Of a stretch of DNA of 64,000 nt, positions 51,131 to 62,829 are shown piece after piece (the first letter of the stretch is position 1; the number at the start of each line of letters is the position of its first letter). The stretch covers positions 48,160 to 112,159 of the forward strand of contig NW_003157454.1 in assembly GCF_000003605.2 (NCBI RefSeq). The letters are read 5' to 3'. This DNA is from Saccoglossus kowalevskii. Lineage: Eukaryota > Hemichordata > Enteropneusta > Harrimaniidae. The position numbers were made by a program, and so were the translations under genes. Under the pieces are notes generated by a model that was not told where the DNA came from, searched no databases, and worked only from the letters and a program-made list of their open reading frames with translations.

Positions 51131-52547
51131 CAGAGCTAGGCATTGGTATAGGTTGCACTAATGGGTATCCAGTATTCAGAGCTAGGCATTGGTATAGGTT
51201 GCACTAATTGGTATCCACTATTCAGAGCTAGGCATTGGTTTAGGTTGCACTAATGGGTATCCAGTATTCAGAGCTAGGCATTGGTATAGGTTACACTAAT
51301 GGGTATCCAGTATTCAGAGCTAAGCATTGGTATAGGTTGCACTAATGGGTATCCAGTATTCAGAGCTAGGCATTAGTTCAGGGTACACTAATGGGTATCC
51401 AGTATTCAGAGCGAGGCATTGGTATGGGTTGCACTAATGAGTATCCAGTATTCAGAGCTAGGCATTGGTATAGGGTACACTAATGGGTATCCAGTATTCA
51501 GAACTAGGCATTGGTATAGGGTACACTAATGGGTATCCAGTATTCAGAGCTAGGCATTGGTATAGGTTGCACTAATGGGTATCCAGTTTTCAGAGCAAGG
51601 CATTGGTATAGGTTGCACTAATGGGTATCCAGTATTCAGAGCTAGGTATTGGTATAGGGTACACTAATGGGTATCCAGTATTCAGAGCTAGGCATTGGTA
51701 TAGGTTGCACTAATGGGTATCAAGTATTCAGAGCTAGGCATTGGTTTAGGTTGCACTAATGGGTATCCAGTATTCAGAGCGAGGCATTGGTATATGTTGC
51801 ACTAATGGGTATCCAGTATTCAGAGCTAGGCATTGATATAGGGTACACTAATGGGTATCCAGTATTCAGAGCTAGGCATTGGTATAGGGTACACTAACGG
51901 GTATCCAGTAATCAGTGCTAGGCATTGGTATAGGGTACACTAATGGGTATCCAGTATTCAGAGCTAGGCATTGGTATAGGTTGCACTAATGGGTATCCAG
52001 TATTCAGAGCTAGGCATTGGTATAGGGTACACTAATGGGTATCCAGTATCCAGAGCTAGACATTGGTATAGATTGCACAAAGGGGTATCCAGTATTCAGA
52101 GCTAGGCATTGGTATAGGTTGCACTAATGGGTATCCAGTATTCAGAGCTAGGCATTAGTTTAGGGTACACTAATGGGTATCCAGTATTCAGAACGAGGCA
52201 TTGGTATAGGTTGCACTAATGGATATCCAGTATTCAGGGCTAGGCATTGGTATAGGTTGCACTAATGGGTATCCAGTATTCAGAGCTAGGCATTGGTATA
52301 GGGAAAACTAATGGGTATCCAGTATTCAGAGCTAGGCATTGGGTTAGGTTACACTAATGGGTATCCAGTATTCAAAGCTAGGCATTGGTATAGGGTGCAC
52401 TAATGGGTATCCAGTATTCAGAGCTAGGCATTGGTATAGGTTGCACTAATGGGTATCCATTATTCAGAGCTAGGCATTGGTATAGGGTAGACTAATGGGT
52501 ATCCAGTATTCAGAGCTAGGCATTGGCTTAGGTTGCACTAATGGGTA

Positions 52548-53090
52548 TCCAGTATCAGAGCTAGGAATTGTATAGGGTACACTAATGGGTATCCAGTATC
52601 AGAGCTAGGCATTGGTTTAGCTTGCACTAATGGGTATCCAGTATCAAAGCTAGATATTGGTATAGGTTGCACTAATGGGTATCCCAGTATTCAGAGCTAG
52701 GCATTGGTTTAGGTTGCACTAATGGGTATCCAGTATTCAGAGTTAGGCATTGGTATAGGTTGCACTAATGGGTATCCAGTATTCAGAGCTAGGCACTGGT
52801 ATAGGTTGCACTAATTGGTATCCACTATTCAGAGCTAGGCATTGGTTTAGGTTGCACTAATGGGTATCCAGAATTCAGAGCTAGGCATTGGTATAGGTTG
52901 CACTAATGGGTATCCACTATTCAGAGCTTGGCATTGGTTTAGGTTGCACTAATGGGTATCTAGTATTCAGAGCTAGGCATAGGTATAGGTTGCACTAATG
53001 GGTATCCAGTACTCAGAGCTAGGCATTGGTAAAGGTTGCACTAATGGGTATCCAGTATTCAGAGCTAGGCATTGGTATAGGGTATACTAA
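52548..53090 (+). repeat. Copy 2 of the 8880-9410 block, with a short-unit patch at its start
   Basis: From GGTTTAGCTTGC to GGGTATACTAATAGG this matches 8930-9410 at a 43,680-bp offset. The first 140 bases are irregular: three units read GTATCAGAGC or GTATCAAAGC, one reads AATTGTATAGGG, and one has an extra C (TATCCCAG). Later units are full length and very close to the 9-kb copy, sharing CCAGAATTC, GAGCTTGGC, TATCTAGT, GGCATAGG and AGTACTCAG. Confidence 0.8.
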
Positions 53091-53329
53091 TAGGTATCCA
53101 GTATTCAGAGCTAGGCATTGGTTTAGGTTGCACTAATGGGTATCCAGTATTCTGAGCTAGGCATTGGTATAAGTTGCACTAATGGGTACCCAGTATTCAG
53201 AGCTAGGCATTGGTTTAGGTTGCACTAATCGGTATCCAGTATTCAGAGTTAGGCATTGTTATAGGTTACACTAATGGGTATCCAGAATTCAGAGCTAGGC
53301 ATTGGTATAGGTTGCACTAATGGGTATCC

Positions 53330-53860
53330 AGTATTCAGAGCTAGGCATTGGTATAGGGTACACTAATGGGTATCCAGTATTCAGAGCTAGGCATTGGTAT
53401 AGGTTGCACTAATGGGTACCCGGTATTCAGAGCTAGGCATTGGTATAGGTTGCACTAATTGGTATCCACTATTCAGAGCTAAGCATTGGTTTAGGTTGCA
53501 CTAATGGGAATCCAGTATTCAGAGCTAGGCATTGGTATAGGTTGCACTAATGGGTATCCAGTATTCAGAGCTAGGCATTGGTTCAGGTTGCACTAATGGG
53601 TATCCAATATTCAGAGCTAGGCATTGGTTTAGGTTGCACTAATGGGTATCCAGTATTCAGAGCTAGGCATTGGTATAAGTTGCACTAATGGGTATCCAGT
53701 ATTCAGAGCTAGGAATTGGTATAGGGTACACTAATGGTATCCAGTATTCAGAGCTAGGCATTGGTTTAGCTTGCACTAATGGGTATCCAGTATTCTGAGC
53801 TAGGCATTGGTATAAGTTGCACTAATGGGTACCCAGTATTCAGAGCTAGGCATTGGTATA
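53330..53860 (+). repeat. Higher-order block with partner 7,488 bp downstream (60818-61348)
   Basis: Shared markers in order are TACCCGGTATTC, AATTGG with CCACTATT and GCTAAGC, GGGAATCC, CCAATATT, TATAAGTTGC, AATTGG-containing GAATTGG, the one-base-short AATGGTATCC, GGTTTAGCTTGC, TTCTGAGC and TACCCAG. The 1-bp deletion is present in both copies (53733 and 61221), so it existed before the duplication and is real rather than a sequencing error. Confidence 0.83.
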
Positions 53861-54019
53861 GGTTGCACTAATGGGTATCCAGTATTCAGAGCTAAGTATT
53901 GGTTTAGGTTGCGCTAATGGGTATCCAATATTCAGAGCTAGGCATTGGTATAGGGCACACTAACGGGTATCCAGTATTCAGAGCTAGGCATTGGTATAGG
54001 TTGCACTAATGGGTATCCA

Positions 54020-54085
54020 GTATTCAGGCTGGGAATTGGTATAGTTGCACTAATGGGTATCCAGTATTCAGAGCAGGCATTGGTA
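54020..54085 (+). repeat. Short-unit patch
   Basis: TATTCAGGCTGGG, TATAGTTGC and CAGAGCAGGC are each shortened. A reverse-strand open frame of about 67 codons (53938-54141) exists only because these indels realign the frame; it is not a gene. Confidence 0.7.
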
Positions 54086-54299
54086 TAGGGAAAACTAATG
54101 GGTATCCAGTATTCAGAGCTAGGCATTGGTATAGGTTGCACTAATGGGTATCCAGTATTCAGAGCTAAACATTGGTATAGGGTAACCTAATTGGTATCCA
54201 GTATTCAAAGCTAGGCATAGGTATAGGTTGCACTAATGGGTATCCAGTATTCAGGGCTAGGAATTGGTATAGGTTGCACTAATGGGTATCCAGTATTCA

Positions 54300-54690
54300 G
54301 AGCTAGGTATTGGTATAGGGAAAACTAATGGGTGTCCAGTATTCAACGCTAGGCATTGGTATAGATTGCACTAATGGGTATCCAGTATTTAGAGCTAGGC
54401 ATTGGTATAGGTTGCACTAATGGGTATCCAGTATTCAGAGCTAGGCATTGGTATAGGGTAAACTAATAGGTATCCAGTATTCAGAGCTAGGCATTGGCTT
54501 AGGTTGCACTAATGGGTATCCAGTATTCAGAGCAAGGCATTGGTATAGGTTGCACTAATGGGTATCCAGTATTCAGAGCAATGCATTGGTATAGGTTGCA
54601 CTAATGGGTATCCATTATTCAGAGCTAGGCATTGGTATAGGTTGCACTAATGGGTATCCAGTATTCAGAGCAATGTATTGGTATAGGGTA
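54300..54690 (+). repeat. Higher-order block, copy 3 of 3
   Basis: It matches 44002-44392 at 10,298 bp, with GGCTTAGG at 54496. Private changes include GGTGTCC near 54333 and AGATTGC near 54363. Similarity stops after the CAATGTATTGG unit at about 54680, where this copy continues with GGGTACAC instead of GGGTGCACTGATGG. Confidence 0.84.
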
Positions 54691-54833
54691 CACTAATGGG
54701 TATCCAGTATTCAGAGCTAGGCATTGGTATAGGTTGCACTAATGGGTATCCAGTATTCAGAGCTAGATATTGGTATAGGGAAAACTAATGGCAATCCAGT
54801 ATTCAGAGCTAGGCATTGGTTTAGTTGCACTAA

Positions 54834-54859
54834 TGGTATCCAGTATGCATTGTATAGGG
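54834..54859 (+). repeat. Truncated satellite unit
   Basis: GGTATCCAGTAT is joined directly to GCATTGTATAGGG, removing about 11 bases of the middle of the unit plus one G. Adjacent units are also short (TTTAGTTGC, AATGGTATCC) and one reads GGCAATCC, so 54780-54890 is a small degenerate patch. Confidence 0.78.
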
Positions 54860-55799
54860 TACACTAATGGTATCCAGTATTCACAGCTAGGCATTGGTAT
54901 AGGGTGCACTAATGGGTATCCAGTATTCAGAGCAAGGCATTGGTATAGGGTACACTAATGGGTATCCAGTATTCAGAGCTAGGCATTGTTATAGGTTGCA
55001 CTAATGGGTATCCAGTATTCAGAGCGAGGCATTGGTATAGGTTGCACTAATGGGTATCCAGTATTCAGAGCTAGTCATTGGTATAGGGTACACTAATGGG
55101 TATCCAGTATTCAGAGCTAGGCATTGGTATAGTTTGCACTAATGGGTATCCAGTATTCAGAGCTAGGCATTGGTATAGGTTGCACTAATGGGTATCCAGT
55201 ATTCAGAGCTAGGCATTAGTTTAGGTTACACTAATGGGTATCCAGTATTCAGAGCGAGGCATTGGTATAGGGTAAACTAATGGGTATCCAGTATTCAAAG
55301 CTACGCATTTGTATAGGTTGCACTAATGGGTATCCAGTATTCAGGGCTAGGCATTGGTATAGGTTGCACTAATGGGTATCCAGTATTCAGAGCGAGGCAT
55401 TGGTATAGGTTGCACTAATGGGTATCCAGTATTCAGAGCTAGGCATTGGTATAGGTTGCACTAATGGGTATCCAGTATTCAGAGCAATGCATTGGCATAG
55501 GTTGCACTAATGGGTATCCAGTATTCAGAGCAATGCATTGGTATAGGTTGCACTAATGGGTATCCAGTATTCAGAGCTAGGCATTGGTATAGGTTGCACT
55601 AATGGGTATCCAGTATTCAGAGCAATGCATTGGTATAGGTTGCACTAATGGGTATCCAGTATACAGAGCTAGGCATTGGTTTTGGTTGCACTAATGGGTA
55701 TCCAGTATTCAGAGCGATGCATTGGTATAGGTTGCACTAATGGGTATCCAGTATTCAGAGATAGGCATTGGTATAGGGTACACTAATGGGTATCCAGTA

Positions 55800-58700
55800 T
55801 TCAGAGCTAGGCATTGGTTTAGCTTGCACAAATGGGTATCCAGTATTCAAAGCTAGATATTGGTATAGGTTGCACTAATGGGTACCCAGTATTCAGAGCT
55901 AGGCATTGGTTTAGGTTGCACTAATGGGTATCCAGTATTCAGAGCGAGGCATTGGTATAGGTTGCACTTATGTGTATCCAGTATTCAGAGCTAGGCATTG
56001 GTATAGGGTACACTAATGGGTATCCAGTATTCAGAGCTAGGCATTGGTATAGGTTGCACTAATGGGTATCCAGTATTCAGAGCAATACATTGGTATAGGC
56101 TGCACTAATGGGTATCCAGTATTCAGAGCTAGGCAATGGTACAGGGTGCACTAATGGGTATCCAGTATTCAGAGCTAGGCATTGGTATAGGTTGCACTAA
56201 TGGGTATCCAATATTCAGAGCTAGGCATTGTTATAGGTTGCACTAATGGGTATCCAGTATTCAGTGCTAGGCATTGGTATAGGGTACACTAATGGGTATC
56301 CAGTATTCAGAGCTAGGCATTGGTATAGGTTGCACTAATGGGTATCCAGTATTCAGAGCTAGGCATTGGTATAGGTTGCACTAATGGGTATCCAGTATTC
56401 AGAGCTAGGCATTGGTTTAGCTTGCACAAATGGGTATCCAGTATTCAAAGCTAGATATTGGTATAGGTTGCACTAATGGGTACCCAGTATTCAGAGCTAG
56501 GCATTGGTTTAGGTTGCACTAATGGGTATCCAGTATTCAGAGTTAGGCATTGGTATAGGTTGCACTAATGGGTATCCACTATTCAGAGCTAGGCATTGGT
56601 TTAGGTTGCACTAATGGGTATCCAGTATTCAGAGCTAGGCATTGGTATAGGTTGCACTAATGGGTATCCAGTATTCAGAGCTAGGCATTGGTAAAGGTTG
56701 CACTAATGGGTATCCAGTATTCAGAGCAATGCATTGGTATAGGTTGCACTAATGGGTATCCAGTATTCAGAACTAGGCATTGGTTTAGGGTACACTAATG
56801 GGTATCCAGTATTCAGAGCAATGCATTGGTATAGGCTGCACTAATGGGTATCCAGTATTCAGAGCTAGGCAATGGTACAGGGTGCACTAATGGGTATCCA
56901 GTATTTAGAGCTAGGCATTGGTATAGGTTGCACTAATGGGTATCCAATATTCAGAGCTAGGCATTGTTATAGGTTGCACTAATGGGTATCCAGTATTCAG
57001 TGCTAGGCATTGGTATAGGGTACACTAATGGGTATCCAGTATTCAGAGCTAGGCATTGGTATAGGTTGCACTAATGGGTATCCAGTATTCAGAGCTAGGA
57101 ATTGGTATAGGGTACACCAATGGGTATCCAGTATTCAGAGCTAGGCATTGGTTTAGCTTGCACAAATGGGTATCCAGTATTCAAAGCTAGATATTGGTAT
57201 AGGTTGCACTAATGGGTACCCAGTATTCAGAGCTAGGCATTGGTTTAGGTTGCACTAATGGGTATCCAGTATTCAGAGTTAGGCATTGGTATAGGTTGCA
57301 CTAATGGGTATCCACTATTCAGAGCTAGGCATTGGTTTAGGTTGCACTAATGGGTATCCAGTATTCAGAGCTAGGCATTGGTATAGGTTGCACTAATGGG
57401 TATCCAGTATTCAGAGCTAGGCATTGGTAAAGGTTGCACTAATGGGTATCCAGTATTCAGAGCAATGCATTGGTATAGGTTGCACTAATGGGTATCCAGT
57501 ATTCAGAACTAGGCATTGGTTTAGGGTACACTAATGGGTATCCAGTATTCAGAGCAATGCATTGGTATAGGTTGCGCTAATGGGTTTCCAGTATTCAGAG
57601 CTAGGCATTGGTTTAGGTTGCACTAATGGGTATCCAGTATTCAGAGCGAGGCATTGGTATAGGTTGCACTTATGGGTATCCAGAATTCAGAGCTAGGCAT
57701 TGGTATAGGGTACACTAATGGGTATCCAGTATTCAGAGCTAGGCATTGGTATAGGTTGCACTAATGGGTATCCAGTATTCAGAGCAATACATTGGTATAG
57801 GCTGCACTAATGGGTATCCAGTATTCAGAGCTAGGCAATGGTACAGGGTGCACTAATGGGTATCCAGTATTCAGAGCTAGGCATTGGTATAGGTTGCACT
57901 AATGGGTATCCAATATTCAGAGCTAGGCATTGTTATAGGTTGCACTAATGGGTATCCAGTATTCAGTGCTAGGCATTGGTATAGGGTACACTAATGGGTA
58001 TCCAGTATTCAGAGCTAGGCATTGGTATAGGTTGCACTAATGGGTATCCAGTATTCAGAGCTAGGATTTGGTATAGGGTACACTAATGGGTATCCAGTAT
58101 TCAGAGCTAGGCATTGGTTTAGCTTGCACAAATGGGTATCCAGTATTCAAAGCTAGATATTGGTATAGGTAGCACTAATGGGTACCCAGTATTCAGAGCT
58201 AGGCATTGGTTTAGGTTGCACTAATGGGTATCCAGTATTCAGAGTTAGGCATTGGTATAGGTTGCACTAATGGGTATCCACTATTCAGAGCTAGGCATTG
58301 GTTTAGGTTGCACTAATCGGTATCCAGTATTCAGAGCTAGGCATTGGTATAGGTTGCACTAATGGGTATCCAGTATTCAGAGCTAGGCATTGGTAAAGGT
58401 TGCACTAATGGATATCCAGTATTCAGAGCTAGGCATTGGTATAGGGTATACTAATAGGTATCCAGTATTCAGAGCTAGGCATTGCTATAGGTTGCACTAA
58501 TGGGTATCCAGTATTCAGTGCTAGGCATTGGTATAGGGTACACTAATGGGTATCCAGTATTCAGAGCTAGGCATTGGTATAGGTTGCACTAATGGGTATC
58601 CAGTATTCAGAGCTAGGAATTGGTATAGGGTACACTAATGGGTATCCAGTATTCAGAGCTAGGCATTGGTTTAGCTTGCACAAATGGGTATCCAGTATTC

Positions 58701-59740
58701 AAAGCTAGATATTGGTATAGGTTGCACTAATGGGTACCCAGTATTCAGAGCTAGGCATTGGTTTAGGTTGCACTAATGGGTATCCAGTATTCAGAGTTAG
58801 GCATTGGTATAGGTTGCACTAATGGGTATCCACTATTCAGAGCTAGGCATTGGTTTAGGTTGCACTAATGGGTATCCAGTATTCAGAGCTAGGCATTGGT
58901 ATAGGTTGCACTAATGGGTATCCAGTATTCAGAGCTAGGCATTGGTAAAGGTTGCACTAATGGGTATCCAGTATTAAGAGCAATGCATTGGTATAGGTTG
59001 CACTAATGGGTATCCATTATTCAGTGCTAGGCATTGGTTTAGGGTACACTAATGGGTATCCAGTATTCAGAGCAATGCATTGGTATAGGTTGCACTAATG
59101 GGTATCCAGTATTCAGAACTAGGCATTGGTTTAGGGTACACTAATGGGTATCCAGTATTCAGAGCAATGCATTGGTATAGGTTGCGCTAATGGGTTTCCA
59201 GTATTCAGAGCTAGGCATTGGTTTAGGTTGCACTAATGGGTATCCAGTATTCAGAGCGAGGCATTGGTATAGGTTGCACTTATGGGTATCCAGTATTCAG
59301 AGCTAGGCATTGGTATAGGGTACACTAATGGGTATCCAGTATTCAGAGCTAGGCATTGGTATAGGTTGCACTAATGGGTATCCAGTATTCAGAGCAATAC
59401 ATTGGTATAGGCTGCACTAATGGGTATCCAGTATTCAAAGCTAGATATTGGTATAGGTTGCACTAATGGGTACCCCGTATTCAGAGCTAGGCATTGGTTT
59501 AGGTTGCACTAATGGGTATCCAGTATTCAGAGCGAGGCATTGGTATAGGTTGCACTTATGGGTATCCAGTATTCAGAGCTAGGCATTGGTATAGGGTACA
59601 CTAATGGGTATCCAGTATTCAGAGCTAGGCATTGGTATAGGTTGCACTAATGGGTATCCAGTATTCAGAGCAATACATTGGTATATGCTGCACTAATGGG
59701 TATCCAGTATTCAGAGCTAGGCAATGGTACAGGTGCACTA
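55800..59740 (+). repeat. Nested, recently amplified higher-order cluster
   Basis: A module beginning GGTTTAGCTTGCACAAATGG occurs five times, with its AGCTTG at 55821, 56419, 57155, 58121 and 58673: spacings of 598, 736, 966 and 552 bp, that is 13, 16, 21 and 12 units. A second marker, AGCAATACATTGG with GGCTGC, is at 56081, 57783, 59393 and 59669 (37, 35 and 6 units apart). A third, TTGCGCTAATGGGTTTCC, is at 57571 and 59181 (35 units). Each module continues AGATATTGG, TACCCAG, GAGTTAGG, CCACTATT, GGTAAAGG. Every spacing is an exact multiple of 46 with almost no private mutations, so this is the most homogeneous and probably youngest part of the window. Confidence 0.9.
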
Positions 59741-60179
59741 ATGGGTATCCAGTATTCAGAGCTAGGCATTGGTATAGGTTGCACTAATGGGTATCCAGTA
59801 TTCAGAGCAAAGCATTGGTATAGGGTACACTAATGGGTATCCAGTATTGAGAGCAATGCATTGGCATAGGTTGCACTAATGGGTATCCAGTATTCAGAGC
59901 TAGGCATTGGCTTAGGTTGCACTAATGGGTATCCAGTATTCAGAGATAGGCATTGGTATAGGGTACACTAATGGGTATCCAGTATTCAGAGCTAAACATT
60001 GGTATAGGGTACACTAATGGGTATCCAGTATTCAGAGCTAGGCATTGGTATAGGGTACACTAATGGGTATCCAGTATTCAGAGCTAGGCATTGGTATAGG
60101 TTGCACTAATGGGTATCCAGTATTCAGAGCTAGGCATTGGTATATGGTACACTAATGGGTACCCAGTATTCAGAGCTAG

Positions 60180-60560
60180 GCATAGGTATAGGTTTGCACT
60201 AATGGGTATCCAGTATTCAGAGATAGGCATTGGTATAGGTTGCACTAATTGGTATCCACTATTCAGAGCTAAGCATTGGTTTTAGGTTGCACTAATGGGA
60301 ATCCAGTATTCAGAGCTAGGCATTGGTATAGGTTTGCACTAATGGGTATCCAGTATTTCAGAGCTAGGCATTGGTTTAGGTTGCACTAATGGGGTATCCA
60401 ATATTCAGAGCTAGGCATTGGTTTACGTTGCACTAATGGGTATCCTAGTATTCAGAGCTAGGAATTTGTTATAAGGTTACTACTAATGGGTATCCCAGTA
60501 TTCAGAGCTAGGCATTGGTATAGGGTGCACTAATGGGTATCCAGCATCAGAGCAAGGCAT
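60180..60560 (+). repeat. Insertion-dense patch of the satellite
   Basis: About nine one-base insertions lie in 370 bp, mostly lengthening short runs: GGTTTGC (twice), GGTTTTAGG, TATTTCAG, AATGGGGTATCC, TATCCTAG, GAATTTGTTATAAGG and TTACTACTAAT, TATCCCAG; one unit is short (CCAGCATCAGAGC). The underlying order of variants (AATTGG with CCACTATT, GCTAAGC, GGGAATCC, CCAATATT) is the same well-preserved block as at 53440-53740 and 60930-61220. Confidence 0.8.
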
Positions 60561-60839
60561 TGGTATAGGGTACACTAATGGGTATCCAGTATTGCGAGCA
60601 ATGCATTGGCATAGGTTGCACTAATGGGTATCCAGTATTCAGAGCTAGGCATTGGTTTAGGTTGCACTAATGGGTATCCAGTATTCAGAGCTAGGCATTG
60701 GTATAGGGTACACTAATGGGTATCCAGTATTCAGAGCTAAGCATTGGTATAGGGTACACTAATTGGTATCCAGTATTCAGAGCTAGGCATTGGTATAGGG
60801 TACACTAATGGGTATCCAGTATTCAGAGCTAGGCATTGG

Positions 60840-61880
60840 TATAGGGTACACTAATGGGTATCCAGTATTCAGAGCTAGGCATTGGTATAGGTTGCACTAA
60901 TGGGTACCCGGTATTCAGAGCTAGGCATTGGTATAGGTTGCACTAATTGGTATCCACTATTCAGAGCTAAGCATTGGTTTAGGTTGCACTAATGGGAATC
61001 CAGTATTCAGAGCTAGGCATTGGTATAGGTTGCACTAATGGGTATCCAGTATTCAGAGCTAGGCATTGGTTTAGGTTGCACTAATGGGTATCCAATATTC
61101 AGAGCTAGGCATTGGTTTAAGTTGCACTAATGGGTATCCAGTATTCAGAGCTAGGCATTGGTATAAGTTGCACTAATGGGTATCCAGTATTCAGAGCTAT
61201 GAATTGGTATAGGGTACACTAATGGTATCCAGTATTCAGAGCTAGGCATTGGTTTAGCTTGCACTAATGGGTATCCAGTATTCTGAGCTAGGCATTGGTA
61301 TAAGTTGCACTAATGGGTACCCAGTATTCAGAGCTAGGCATTGGTTTAGATTGCACTAATCGGTATCCAGTATTCAGAGTTAGGCATTGGTATAGGTTGC
61401 ACTAATGGGTATCCAGAATTCAGAGCTAGGCATTGGTATAGGTTGCACTAATGGGTATCCAGTATTCAGAGCTAGGCATTGGTATAGGGTACACTAATGG
61501 GTATCCAGTATTCAGAGCTAGGCATTGGTATAGGTTGCACTAATGGGTATCCGGTATTCAGAGCTAGGCATTGGTATAGGTTGCACTAATTGGTATCCAC
61601 TATTCAGAGCTAAGCATTGGTTTAGGTTGCACTAATGGTAATCCAGTATTCAGAGCTAGGCATTGGTATAGGTTGCACAAATGGGTATCCAGTATTTAGA
61701 GCTAGGCATTGGTTTAGGTTGCACTAATGGGTATCCAATATTCAGAGCTAGGCATTGGTTTAGGTTGCACTAATGGGTATCCAGTATTCAGAGCTAGGCA
61801 TTGGTATAGGTTGCACTAATGGGTATCCAGTATTCAGAGCTAGGAATTGGTATAGGGTACACTAATGGGTATCCAGTATT
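60840..61880 (+). repeat. 643-bp (14-unit minus one base) tandem duplication
   Basis: CACTAATTGG with CCACTATT starts equivalent units at 60941 and 61584. The odd base is explained by the AATGGTATCC short unit at 61221 in copy 1. Both copies carry a CCGGTATTC unit, GCTAAGC, an altered GGGAATCC or GGTAATCC unit, CCAATATT and GAATTGG. Copy 1 is also the partner of 53330-53860. Confidence 0.8.
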
Positions 61881-61971
61881 CAGAGCTAGGCATTGGTTTA
61901 GGTTGCACTAATGGGTATCCAGTATTCAGAGTAAGCAATTGGTATAGGGTACACTAATGGGAATCCAGTAT

Positions 61972-62829
61972 TCAGAGCTAGGCATTGGTATCGGTTGCAC
62001 TAATGGGTATCCAGTATTCAGAGCTAGACATTGGAATAGGGTGCACTAATGGGTATCCAGTATTCAGAGCTAGGCATTGGTATAGGTTGCACTAATGGGT
62101 ATCCAGTATTCAGAGCTAGGCATTGGTATAGGTTGCACTAATGGGTATCCAGTATTCAGAGCTAGGCATTGGTATAGGTTGCACTAATTGGTATCCACTA
62201 TTCAGAGCTAGGCATTGGTTTAGGTTGCACTAATGGGTATCCAGTATTCAGAGCTAGGCATTGGTATAGGTTACATTAATGGGTATCCAGTATTCAGAGC
62301 TAAGCATTGGTATAGCTTGCACTAATGGGTATCCAGTATTCAGAGCTAGGCATTAGTTTAGGGTACACTAATGGGTATCCAGTATTCAGAGCGAGGCATT
62401 GGTATGGGTTGCACTAATGAGTATCCAGTATTCAGAGCTAGGCATTGGTATAGGGTACACTAATGGGTATCCAGTATTCAGAGCTAGGCATTGGTATAGG
62501 GTACACTAATGGGTATCCAGTATTCAGAGCTAGGCATTGGTATAGGTTGCACTAATGGGTATCCAGTATTCAGAGCTAGGCATTGGTATAGGTTCCACTA
62601 ATGGGTATCCAGTATTCAGAGCTAGGCATTGGTATAGGTTGCACTAATGGGTATCCAGTATTCAGAGCTAAACATTGGTATAGGGTAAACTAATGGGTAT
62701 CCAGTATTCAAAGCTAGGCATAGGTATAGGTTGCACTAATGGGTATCCAGTATTCAGGGCTAGGAATTGGTATAGGTTGCACTAATGGGTATCCAGTATT
62801 CAGAGCTAGGTATTGGTATAGGGAAAACT
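61972..62829 (+). repeat. Long-range duplicated block, copy 2 (partner 9833-10690)
   Basis: This matches 9833-10690 at a constant offset of 52,139 bp from GGTATCGGTTGC to GGGAAAACTAAT, with about three substitutions noticed. Directly before it the units differ (here GTAAGCAATTGG and GGGAATCC), giving a sharp 5' boundary. After GGGAAAAC the two copies also part: here an AGATAGG unit follows, at 10.7 kb a CAGAGC with GGTTTAGG unit. Confidence 0.88.

Noticed and set aside
53938-54141. Longest open frame, 67 codons on - strand
   Set aside because: It spans the short-unit patch at 54020-54080, whose indels realign the frame. No start context, and the peptide is just satellite translation.
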